Shown here piece by piece: positions 12,190 through 21,708 of a DNA stretch of 64,000 bases. The notes under the pieces were generated by a model, which was given only the letters and a program-made list of their open reading frames with translations, was not told the DNA's origin and did not search any database. Position 1 is the first letter of the stretch. Each line of letters starts with the position of its first letter. Source of the DNA: Phoenix dactylifera (lineage: Eukaryota > Streptophyta > Magnoliopsida > Arecales > Arecaceae); the NCBI RefSeq assembly GCF_009389715.1, contig NC_052393.1, forward strand, positions 6,076,001-6,140,000, given 5' to 3'. Position numbers and translations under genes: made by a program.

Positions 12190-12860
12190 TCTCCAATGGT
12201 ATGGATTCAGATAGTTTTTTTTTTTTTTTATCAAGACTTTCTTTCCGGAGAGGACGTAGGGGGTGAGGGATGTGTGGAATTGGATCGTTTCATCTCGTGA
12301 TGGCGTAAGGCGGGATTTGGGAGATGGGAGGGCGAATGATGGAGGGGATTTTGGGGAGTATTGACTTCTGGGAGTATGGGGATCCGGAGACTTATTCAAG
12401 ACTTCCCGTGGGGGTGAGGATGGGGGAGAACGGGAACCCGTGGGAGGGAGATCGTCAGATGGGTTTGGGGGGCGTGGGATTTCTGGTGGGGAAATTGAGA
12501 GTGAGGGAGAGAGGACAGTGGGTGGGATCAGATGTTAGGGTCCGGTCAAACTGGGAGAGTAAAAGAGCGTCAAGAGGGTGGGAGCTCGGTCTGGAATCTG
12601 GATCTGCCGAAGCCGTCGTTTGTGATTTGAAAGTCGGGAACGGATCAAGTAAGGGCAAGTGATTCGGCCTTCCATACATGGTGTTACACCGATTTGATCT
12701 CCTATTTCGGGTCCTCTTCCAATCGATCAAACGTTTTATTTTTTAAGGCCTCGGAGTGGGAATTGTACCGGATGAGACGGTGATAAGCAATCAGACGATG
12801 GTATTCCACGTGGGCTTTGATGTTGGGTAGATGTCAGAATGCAGATGGGATGAAGTGCTT
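12190..12860. promoter_or_regulatory. Upstream region of the VQ gene
   Basis: This is the 5' flank and leader of the minus-strand VQ gene. It contains a T9-T11 run at about 12218 and GA/GGG-rich DNA. Short frames seen on both strands look like by-products of this composition. No TATA element could be assigned with confidence. Confidence 0.35.
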
Positions 12861-12864
12861 CGTC

Positions 12865-13115
12865 TTCGGGTACCGATCTGGAATTTAATACTAAGATGAA
12901 GAATTATGTTTCTATGCAAGATTTGTTTTACCAATGCATACAGTTCCATATCGAATGAGTTCTATATCGAATGTATCCTAGATTCTAAATTGAGATTCGG
13001 TACGAGGGCATATCGAGTCTCCGTATGCCAAACCAGCTTTCATACTGGGTATAACATGGTATCCGATTTGGAGTCTAATACTAAGATTGATGAATTTTGT
13101 TTCTATGAAATGTTT
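12865..13115. repeat. GGTACC-type dispersed repeat with flanking duplication
   Basis: The interior (12945-13060) has alternating CATATCGA, GATTCGGTACGAG and CGTATGCCAAACC motifs, shared with copies near 14340, 36776 and 44460. The segments 12869-12920 and 13059-13111 are imperfect direct repeats. Both run from a GGTA(T)CCGAT start through AATACTAAGAT to TTTCTATG. Confidence 0.5.
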
Positions 13116-13373
13116 TAAGTCTTCTAACACCTGCAAGATTTATAGCTATTGTGTAGGACCGCCGTTAAATCCAAGAAAGATTAAAATAATTGGCATCTTT
13201 ACGACAAACTATTGTAACAAAAAATTAGATATATTTAATCTCATGGATATTTGAAAGCCTTGCGAATGGGATTTGACTGTTGTAACAAAATTGTTAATTA
13301 ATGGGATTTGATTGAGCCAATGGATATAACAATTGATGAAGACATGTGGTGCAAAGCAGAATTGAACTGGTCC

Positions 13374-13379
13374 AAAAAA
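13374..13379 (-). terminator. Pol III T6 terminator of the tRNA-Met gene
   Basis: Six A residues on the plus strand are six T on the tRNA strand, starting 4 bases after the discriminator base. This is the standard RNA polymerase III stop. Confidence 0.8.
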
Positions 13380-13382
13380 GAT

Positions 13383-13467
13383 TGGGGTGAGAGAGGCTCG
13401 AACTCTCGACCTCAGGATAACTCAGAAGCTATGAGACCTACGCGCTAGCCAACTGCGCCACCACCCC
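13383..13467 (-). tRNA. trnM-CAU: Elongator tRNA-Met (CAU), with intron
   Basis: The minus strand starts GGGGTGGTGGCGCAGTTGG and ends CTCTCTCACCCC plus discriminator A, so the 7-bp acceptor stem pairs with one G-U. The D arm is GCGC...GCGC and the T arm is GAGAG-TTCGAGC-CTCTC. The anticodon loop CTCATAA is split after CTCATA by an 11-nt intron (GCTTCTGAGTT), leaving a 74-nt mature body without CCA. In plants, nuclear elongator tRNA-Met and tRNA-Tyr are the classes that carry introns here. The T31-T39 mismatch next to the loop is, as I recall, normal for this tRNA. The T6 terminator follows directly. Confidence 0.95.
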
Positions 13468-13549
13468 ATAAGAACGCTGGGAAACATTCATAGCTTCTAT
13501 AATCGGACATTTATTCAAACCTCGTGAGACTCGCCGTGAAACTTCGAAG

Positions 13550-13772
13550 CTCGATTCGAGCGCGGCTGCCACGCCTCATCAGAGACGGCATTTCCGCTTC
13601 CTTCTCTCTTTCCCCCTTCTTCTTCTGCTCGCGACCCTCTCCCTCCCTACCCCTTCTCTCTCCCCGTGTTTCCAAACGGAGCCAGCTCCATCCCTCTCCC
13701 AAGACCCAGCCACCCTCGCAAGCGTCCAACCCTTCCACCCTCAACAAAATAATCCATTCCAGTTTTATATTG
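13550..13772 (+). other. Probable 5' UTR exon of the downstream bZIP-like gene
   Basis: A pyrimidine-rich, GC-richer block ends in a strong donor, ATATTG|GTAAGAG, at 13772/13773. It has no good ATG frame. The next same-strand coding exon starts at or just before 17196 and is preceded by the acceptor CTTCCAG (17180). A leader exon with a 3.4-kb intron is the simplest reading. The 5' limit is a guess. Confidence 0.45.
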
Positions 13773-14334
13773 GTAAGAGCCTCCATTGAGCATCTTCTTC
13801 TTCTTTTTTTTTTCCCTCCCCTGCTTACTTTTTCATTTATGTGTACCTTGTAACATGTTGTTTTCGCTTCACTTTGTATCGATTTTTCTCTTTTAGATAC
13901 ATCGCAGAAACACGTTTATCTCCGCATTTTTAATCTATTTTTGTCTCTTGCTGAATAGGGTTTTGTAACGATTTTGCCCTATCTGATCAAATAAATTTAT
14001 ATCTTTTGGACATTCATTGTTTCTTCTAGATTATAGTGGAAAAGATAAATGATTTGCGTTGAAGATCAACGAGTATGATGCACATTAGCAACATCTTGTT
14101 GGACGAGGTTGAAGATTGTCGGGGTAAAAATAAGTTCAACAAGTGAATTCCGATTCATTTTATTTGACCATCAATGTGTTGGTGGTTGGCATGGAGCCAA
14201 GTATCTCTAAATTGCGGCATGTAGATTTGTTTCACTGTCACCTGTCACATAGATGCGTGCTTGATGTTTGTCATTTTCTGAATATTGATTGGCGTGGAGT
14301 TGGTACATGTATGATTCTGTTGCCCGTAAGCCGA

Positions 14335-14480
14335 GATTTACTGTCTCAGTACCGGATTCCGTACCAGTACCATTCTATTACTTTATCTGATATGGTATGG
14401 ATCTGATTTGGTGTACTTTCATACCATATACCGGTTCGGTACCCATACAATCGGTACATACCGATACGGTAAAACTTGTA
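14335..14480. repeat. GGTACC-type dispersed repeat
   Basis: Contains AGTACCGGATTCCGTACC, ATACCGGTTCGGTACC and GTACATACCGATACGG, interleaved palindromic motifs shared with the copies near 12945, 36776 and 44460. Confidence 0.5.
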
Positions 14481-15677
14481 TTGCCATCTCAAAGTTGCAT
14501 TCTGACAAGGTTGAGTTTGAAGCTTGGTGCCATTTTCCATGGGAGCATAGAATGAATCACCTAACTTGGTTGGTTGGTCTTGGTATGCATTGAAACCTGA
14601 TTTTAAGCCTGTGTTGCAACTTCTAATTTATTACGTAGTCTACACAGAAGGCCCTATATAAGCAGTGCATGTGCAAGATACTTGTTTTAGTTGGTCACAA
14701 TTTACTACTTCTCACTAACTGACAGATCTATACGAATTATTGGGAATAGAACTTTAAATGGAGCTCTTGCTTCTTTTTTTTCCCTCTCACTAATCATGAC
14801 TGCATGGGAATTACAATACTCATGTTTGACAAAATAGAGTAAGTGGGGCGTGCCTCAGAAGTGTCACACTATGTATTTGTTGCATGGCCCGTCTTGATGC
14901 ATGCTTTGTACTTATTTAATCTAAGAATGCTGAACAGGTGTTGAAAACTGACACCCATCCTCGTGATCAGGGTGAATTATGGCAACCCTTTGGTTGTAAG
15001 AGGCTTGCAATAGGAGGGTGTTCGAGAAGTCTAATTAATAATTCCTTTAATTAACAGTATTTAAGCACTCTGCTTTGCGTGGCAATCAAAAATGAAAAAT
15101 TCTTGCAACTATCGAAGAAAATATCGACTGATTCGTATAGTTTCCATCAAAGAGTTCTTTTTTCTCCATATTTTATCATGATTAAAACAGCAAACTTTTT
15201 TTTATTTTTACATATTTTCTGAACACTGGTACAGCCTCAGTATGGATTCAATGGATTTTGGACTTTCTGCTGTATTATTGTTTTTTTTGCCCCATTTACT
15301 GATGTATGACTGGCCTGTAATTTATTTTCTGTTGGAGGAATGTCACTTGCCCAACCTCATTAGCGGTTTAATTCTTATAACCTTAATATTGTCCTGTGAT
15401 TATGCTGAATGGATGGCGTGTACCCTGCATGACTATTCACCATGGATAAACAAAAGTTGTTTTGAATCTTCATACACCCGGCATCTTAGTCTAATTTTTG
15501 CCCATTTTTTATGAGTTTTTCCCAAGAAAAGCATGCATTTCTTAGTTTTACGTGTTGAATGAGGCCAGCACTTGAGCTCTTCCTGAATACTTAAATGCAT
15601 CCTTGTAGTCTTCTGCTTGGCTGTTAGTTTCTATAGCTTACATTTGAATGCCAAATTGGCAGTACCACATGCTCTTA

Positions 15678-16728
15678 GGCCTTGTTTGGTATTGCTTTTT
15701 ATCTTTTTTTTAAAAAAAAAAACACTTCGATCTAATGAAAAGATGTTTAATTACATTTTTTAAAAAATATTATTTTTGAAAAAAGTTGAAATGAAAAATT
15801 TTCGTTTCCAAAAAAGTGGATTTTATCTCCTCCATACCATCCACACCACCATCACCCACCTCACTCGCGTCCGCTCCTCCTCTGCCTCCGTCTTCGCTCC
15901 CACCATTGCTGCAGTGCTGGAGCTTCTCCTTTGCCTTTGCCTCCTCCTTCGTCGTCATTGCCATCCAGCCAGAGCTCCTCCTTCACCTCTGCCTCCTCCT
16001 CCTCCCCCGCCTTTTCCTTGCCCTCACAACCTCCACTCCATGCCAAGCGCCTCCTCCATGACTACAACCTCTCCTCTATTGCTGTTGCATCTCTTTTACC
16101 CTATCGAAGCCCATTGACCCTTCGTCCCCCACCCTCTGATCCTTTCCCCCTTCCCTCCTCGATGCCACAGTCCTCTAGCCCCCTACTGCTTGCAGCCGCT
16201 CCTTCTACCTCCCCACCTCCCTGGGCTTCAACCCTAAGATTGAAGCCTCTCGCTTCCTCTCTGCCCAGTCCGCTCTTGACCTTCCCCTTCCCTGGCTCCT
16301 TTTCTTGGCCCGCTCCGCAAACACTGTGCCATCAACATTGGAGGTGGAACCAACACCCTCGCAGCCCACCTCCACCTCCTTACCAATGCCACCATCCTCA
16401 CGACCACCATGGACCTGGGCATTCCCTACAGCGAGATGGAGAGGATCCATGGGATCATCCCCTTCCACCTGATGCTGCAGCAGCGGTTCCTGGTCTAGGA
16501 CGGGGTGCTTGACCTAGTCAAGAGGGGATTCCTGGTGGAGGCGCAGGCGGAGGAGAAGCTACCGAAGCGGCTGATCAGAGTAGTGAGGGTTTCTATTTCT
16601 ATTTTTTTTAAAAAAAAGGTGACTATCAAACATATTTTCGTTTTCAGAAATCTGAAAAAGAAATTAGAAACAGAATTCTTGTTTCTTTTTTTTTTTTTTT
16701 TGAAGTGACAACGATGCCAAACACAGCC
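15678..16728 (+). mobile_element. Tourist-like MITE carrying a methyltransferase-like gene fragment (Pack-MITE)
   Basis: The left end GGCCTTGTTTGGTATTG and the right end, reverse-complemented as GGCTGTGTTTGGCATCG, form terminal inverted repeats flanked by TTA on both sides (15675-15677, 16729-16731). The first and last ~150 bp are AT-rich MITE sequence. The middle, about 15830-16600, is strongly GC-rich and looks coding. Around 16325-16580, one plus frame reads INIGGGTNTLAAHLHL, then ATILTTTMDLGIPYSEM, then RIHGIIPFHLML, an in-frame TAG after RFLV, and DGVLDLVKRG. This follows the motif order of plant SAM-dependent methyltransferase-like proteins (IGGGTGTFAA...DNVFDLVH). The fragment lacks the rest of the domain and is broken. 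It lies in the probable 5' UTR intron of the bZIP-like gene. Confidence 0.7.
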
Positions 16729-17195
16729 TTAGTCTTTGATTTTTCTGCGTTTGATTTCCTTATTCTCCAAAGCCTGTATCGCAAGGCTTGCAAATATAAA
16801 AGTGATTTAGCTTCTCGATCTGCCTGTATGTCATTGAAGGGGAACTATGTTCATGGGATTTTTTTTGTTGTTAGCATGTTGTTTTTGCTCATCCATTGAA
16901 ATGTTTCCAGATGCCATGAAACACATGATTGACTGATGCAGCATGACATAAGAGGTGATGATGAATATATTTTGATGTAGTTTCCGAGGATGTAAAGCCT
17001 ATGTGCTTCATTGGGTTGTAATGTGCTTGCTGTGTGTAAAAATCATTAGTCAACCATTGAGGCTTAATGTGTGCCTTTGTTCTTCTATTGTTGGCAACCT
17101 TTTTGACGAATGGTTTGTTTATTAATCAAGTGCGGTTTAAAGCAACTTATTTGACCAAAATCAAGACATCAAACTTCCAGCAGCAGGACCACAGA

Positions 17196-17990
17196 ATGAT
17201 TGCAGGGGATGGAGAAAGTGAGCCTGGTGATAGTCAACTAGAGGTGAGTATTTACATATGATTTGCCTTCTCCTGTTAAATCTTATTCAAGAAGACATAC
17301 TACTTAATATTCTTGTTATGTGGGACAGCAAAGTAGCAACATCTTAAAGACAATTGGGATATATGTAGAATGGGGAAATAAATGTACCAAAAATGATGCC
17401 ACATGAAGCATAATGATGCCACAAGGCTCAGATGCACCGAGGGCGATGCAAAGCCATGTGAAAATTTTATGGTGTTTGCCGGTGATCCTTTTGGATGATC
17501 TATGTATATTTCTTGATTCCTGCAGATGGTCCAGCCATCACTGGTTGTCACTGATGACATAATGACCCGGCGCCTGAAGAACAGGGAGCGGCAGCGAAGG
17601 TACAGAGCAAGGAAGCGCCTCGAAGCAGATATGAAGAAATCATGTTTGCATGCATTGCTGCCGAGTGAAACACAATCAAATGGAATTTTTATTAATGTTA
17701 ATCCCTACCAATTTGTATTGCCCCTTGAGGCACACTCAAATGGAGACACTTTCACATATGAAGCCCGTGTATACTCTGGTAGAAAATGGAAACAGGATGC
17801 AAGGAGAGCACATTTACTCCAAGAGCTAATGGACCCATCAAATGTGCCTAGCGTGCCTCCTCCTCACTTGATAAAGCCACCATTAGAAGCTGGATCCAAT
17901 CTTGAATGTCATACAAACCCAACTGGTAAAAGAGACTGGAAAGCAGATGCAAGAAACAAGGTCGATGTGGATGTGAGAACTCCTCAGTAA
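17196..17990 (+). CDS. Small protein with a bZIP-like basic region
   Basis: Two coding exons, 17196-17243 and 17526-17990, give 170 residues. The donor is GAG|GTGAGT and the acceptor TCCTGCAG|ATG, with the frame preserved (phase 0). The protein starts MIAGDGESEPGDSQLE. Residues about 30-50 read RRLKNRERQRRYRARKRLE, which has the bZIP N-x7-R spacing. No leucine follows at the expected heptad positions, so the zipper is missing or degenerate. The rest is unrecognised apart from two related segments, SGRKWKQDARR and GKRDWKADARN, which look like a small internal repeat. Probably nuclear and DNA-linked, but this is inference. The start could instead be the ATG at 17526. A leader exon near 13.6 kb and a long intron probably precede it. 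Confidence 0.7.
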
Positions 17991-19059
17991 TTATCCCCAA
18001 AGTTCTTCATTTCAAGTAACTGAAAGGTGTCGAAGAGCACCATTTATCTGCTTCAGAGAAAACATGCGAATAAATGCTATTTGATTGTTGGGCATTCTGT
18101 TCAGCAATATCCTTGACTGAAATCCAGGAATTGCCTGGTGGGCTATGTTTGCTTATGCAGTTATGCTTCATGCTGTTTACATGGACTGTTTTTTGTGGTC
18201 TGTAATTGAGTTTTGACTGCAAGCAAGGTGCTGCCAAACGCCTTGATGGTGTTGGTCTGTAATTTTTTGTATTTCTGTGCATGACATGTATCTCAAGTTG
18301 GTTGATCTTGCAATCAAACGAACAAATAGGCATGGTGCGGTAGAAATGTTTTAGTATTACCGCAATGTCTGTCTAATGTGGCATTGGGATGGAATGCAGA
18401 TCTCTCTGAAAGCATAATAACCAGAGCCTATCATATTATCAAAGAATCCAAACCTCCCTTTCTAGGATGTTTCCCGGACTCATACTAGATTAGTGTGATC
18501 TGTCCGTCCTATCAAACAACAAAAAGCAAACATTGCATCATTTCTTCTAAAATATCCATGTGAAGTGGCTTAAAAAAAAAATTGAAAACCTTTTTAAGTC
18601 TATCCTTGCGTGAAAGCCAGTTTCAGGTCCTGTCCAGAGCTTTACCATTTCTATGTGGCTGGTGCTGTAATTTGGATAATTTGTAGGCATAATTATCTTG
18701 ATAATTCCCTTATGCAATTGACAAACAGTTATGAAAAGATTGCTGATTGAAAATGATGATTTCAAATCAAATATTATCAGGAGGCCAAATGCTTTTTCTT
18801 CCTTTCATTTTGTAGACTAGAATAAATCTAAAAAAAATGTAGCTCTACTTGCTTTTCAGAATGCCTATTGTATGCTTGGACGGGATGGCTTGGCGGGTTA
18901 AAGTGGATCGAGTGGAGTAAAGAGGAATTTGCTCTGTTTATCCCTTGTCTCACCCGCAACCATGAGCTGCTATATATACAGTTTTCATTAAATAATTATA
19001 CATCGATGTGCCTGTTGTTTCGTTGTAGGAAACTTTCTTGCTTAATAATTGCTTGATAA
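17991..19059. other. 3' UTR and intergenic DNA
   Basis: The first few hundred bases are probably the 3' UTR of the bZIP-like gene. The remainder has no supported gene or repeat. Confidence 0.4.
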
Positions 19060-19509
19060 GGACTCTTTTGACCTGCAAAAGAAAGAAAGTAAGGGTGGTT
19101 AATAAAAAAAATAAAAAAGTCCTCTTATTTATTTGAAATTTTTAAACACAAAAAAGTAGCATTCTAATGAAAATAAGATTAAAATATTTTATAAAAAAAA
19201 TCTATGAAGGATATAGAAAAACTACTTTTTCACTAGTGGAAATTATGATTTTTTTTTCAAAACTACTCTTAAGCCATCAAAATTTATGACTAATTTTTTT
19301 TCTTTGTTAAGGATATATTTGATATTTTACATAACTTTCTCACAAAAATAGATGCTCAGCGAAACATAAGCCATTCTGGAATATATTACTTTTTTTATGC
19401 TCAACCAAATATGCCAAAATTATTTTTTTAGACATTGTATTTGTAGAAATCAGATTTTCAAAAAAATATTCTGACGAGAAAGAATTCTTTCTGCAAACCG
19501 AACATGTCC
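19060..19509. mobile_element. Tourist-like MITE, copy 4
   Basis: The left end GGACTCTTTTGACCTGCA and the right end, reverse-complemented as GGACATGTTCGGTTTGCAG, are flanked by TAA at 19057-19059 and 19510-19512. The 450-bp AT-rich interior shares inverted sequence with copy 2 (CATCAAAATTTATGA). No coding capacity. Confidence 0.65.
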
Positions 19510-19512
19510 TAA

Positions 19513-21708
19513 GAAATTCAAAAACATTGCGTGCATATTGAAGTTTATGCATAATAATCTGCGGATAACTGCATAAATTATAGTTCATAGGAGATAATAG
19601 GGATAGACATGGTAATTTTAACTTACAGAGATATACATAAAGATAAGTAATTGTATACACATAGGTTGTTGGATATACTTGGTTTCAAGGATAAATTAGA
19701 TAAGAAAAATTGCTCAAGATGTCGCATCTACTTGGCCTCATTGATTGAATACACGTGCCAAACAGCCAAGAATCAGCTCGGCATGGCCCACTGCCTTGGC
19801 ATTGGCTACACGTCGAGGTGTTAAACCAAGAAGCAAAGTGTGAAGCAGATGTTTTCCAAAATGCACCTCGAGGAATTTTTATATATTTTATCCTAGTTTC
19901 AAATATTTTCCAGTGAAAATAAATAGTGACCTTCTTGTTATGTAAATGCACATCATTAATCATAAGCTTCAACTTCTATGTTGGCCAGAACTAGATAGTA
20001 TATTTTTGAGATCTTTCATCCATGCATCAAATAGACATGTAAAGGACAATTTTGATTGTATAATGTTGTGTTTTAATTTGATATAATCCTAGAAATATGT
20101 AGATCGGCTGAATGTTGTTCTTAATAATTTTACAGTATTTAAATCAAAGTTGGCTACGCTAACTGATATTGAGAATTTACTTTAGGAACCCGTTTGGTTT
20201 GAGAGAAGAGAAAAAAAAAAGTATGATCAATTTAAAAAAAAAAGAAATATCGGATGTCTGGTTGTAATTTTTAAATGAGAGAAATGAGAAAATAGATTTT
20301 TTATGAGAACGTGAAGGCAAGGCACAGTGATGTATTCCACCTTAAAAAGATTCATGCTAATGTGCGGCAACAAGAGAAGTTCGCAATGTTCGATTTTTTT
20401 TATTAGAACATCAACTTATATGATTTGTAGCAGGATCTTTTGCATTTGTGAATTCTCTGGAAAGTTTGTGACGGCAATTGGTTTGTGATGATATTTTCAA
20501 AAAAATCTCCTGCTTTCTTCTCCATTTTTTCGCTCCTTCCAACTTTAGACCTGTCATATTGTTTGGGACGTCCAGCCCCAATCTTTCATTCTGCATTTGG
20601 CGTTCCATGGAAGTTGCATGAATCTCTCGACTGTTTTGAGAGACATCGTCATCTTCTTGGACAAATTTTTACAACTTTGTTCACGATAGGAGCAACTAGG
20701 GTTGCTTTCTTGTTCTCTGTTTGGCAGTTGAATACCCTGCAATCAATGGAATTTGTTTCGCACGTGTAACCTCAAATTTCGAGTAAAGAGCAGAAATAGT
20801 AGTAGCAGCCTGTGTCAAATTGTGCAACGACTTGGAGAAATTAGCATCCTCTTTTCTGACAAAATTATAAAGTTGAAAAACACTCCCACGCTCATTGATG
20901 AAAAAGATTGCTGGTATGGTTGAATCCAATACAGGACATTCATACCAGGAAAAAAGCTCAAGAAAGCAAAGTAGGTATGCCATTGCTATATGAGTCAAAA
21001 GCCATTAACAGGCATGACCACTTGTTACTCGATCAAATATCAGACATCGCATCAAGCATCAATTGTCTATTCACAGATTGGCCACTCAATTATTGGGCCT
21101 GCAAACAGCTCCAATCATTGATGAACAGAATTTGCTGGTGAGAATGAACTAAAACCCAAACATCAAGCAACGAATAAAGTGATAAGAGAACTCAAATGGC
21201 AGATACCCCCATCAAACATAACATGTGTTTAGTTCTTTGGGCACGATGTCAGCTCGCACAAGATACAGGGAATTCATGCCAGCAAAAGAAAAAGAAAAAG
21301 AAAAATCACAAAAGCGATCGAGCAAGGATTCCAAGCTTAACCTCCCTGAAAGCGAGTCAAAAAGCAATTTTAACAGCACTACTTATTACATAAAACATCA
21401 GACTCGACCCACTAAACATGCATTGTTTATTTACAGGTTTACTAAACCACTCACAAGTAAACGAGACGACTTCTAGTGTACAACAACAATCCTCTCTCCA
21501 TCCTCTCTCGAGCGCTATCCTGAGAGGAAGATCACAGTCCCAGACCGAAACACAGAATGGGATCTACCCTCATAATTCATATAAACTATAAACATAATAT
21601 GGAGTTGCAAACTAGCCGAGGTCTAAAAACTCCTCCCAGCGCCATTAGAAGCCACCCTGGGCTGCTAATCCTTGCAAAAACAAGCCTTGGTTACTAGGGG
21701 AAGCACAC
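19513..21708. other. Intergenic, with a MITE fragment and an unexplained coding-like stretch
   Basis: About 20186-20330 starts TTTAGGAACCCGTTTGGTTTG and looks like a truncated Tourist-like MITE of the 352-914 type. The minus-strand frame 20696-20998 is listed separately. Bases 21480-21708 are probably the 3' UTR of the MYC gene. Confidence 0.45.
20696..20998 (-). pseudogene. Unrecognised coding-like remnant
   Basis: A 100-codon frame contains VFQLYNFVRKEDANFSKSL, then TQAATTISALYSKFEVTRAK and GYSTAKQRTRKQP. It has balanced, protein-like composition with an amphipathic heptad flavour. Neighbouring minus frames at 20554-20742 and 20411-20608 overlap it but are not joined by clear splice sites. 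I cannot name a family. It may be a decayed exon or chance. Confidence 0.25.

Noticed and set aside
15931-16512. 193-aa Pro/Ser-rich plus frame as an independent gene
   Set aside because: It is an out-of-frame reading of the captured fragment inside the MITE; the frame with methyltransferase-like motifs is a different one and is broken.
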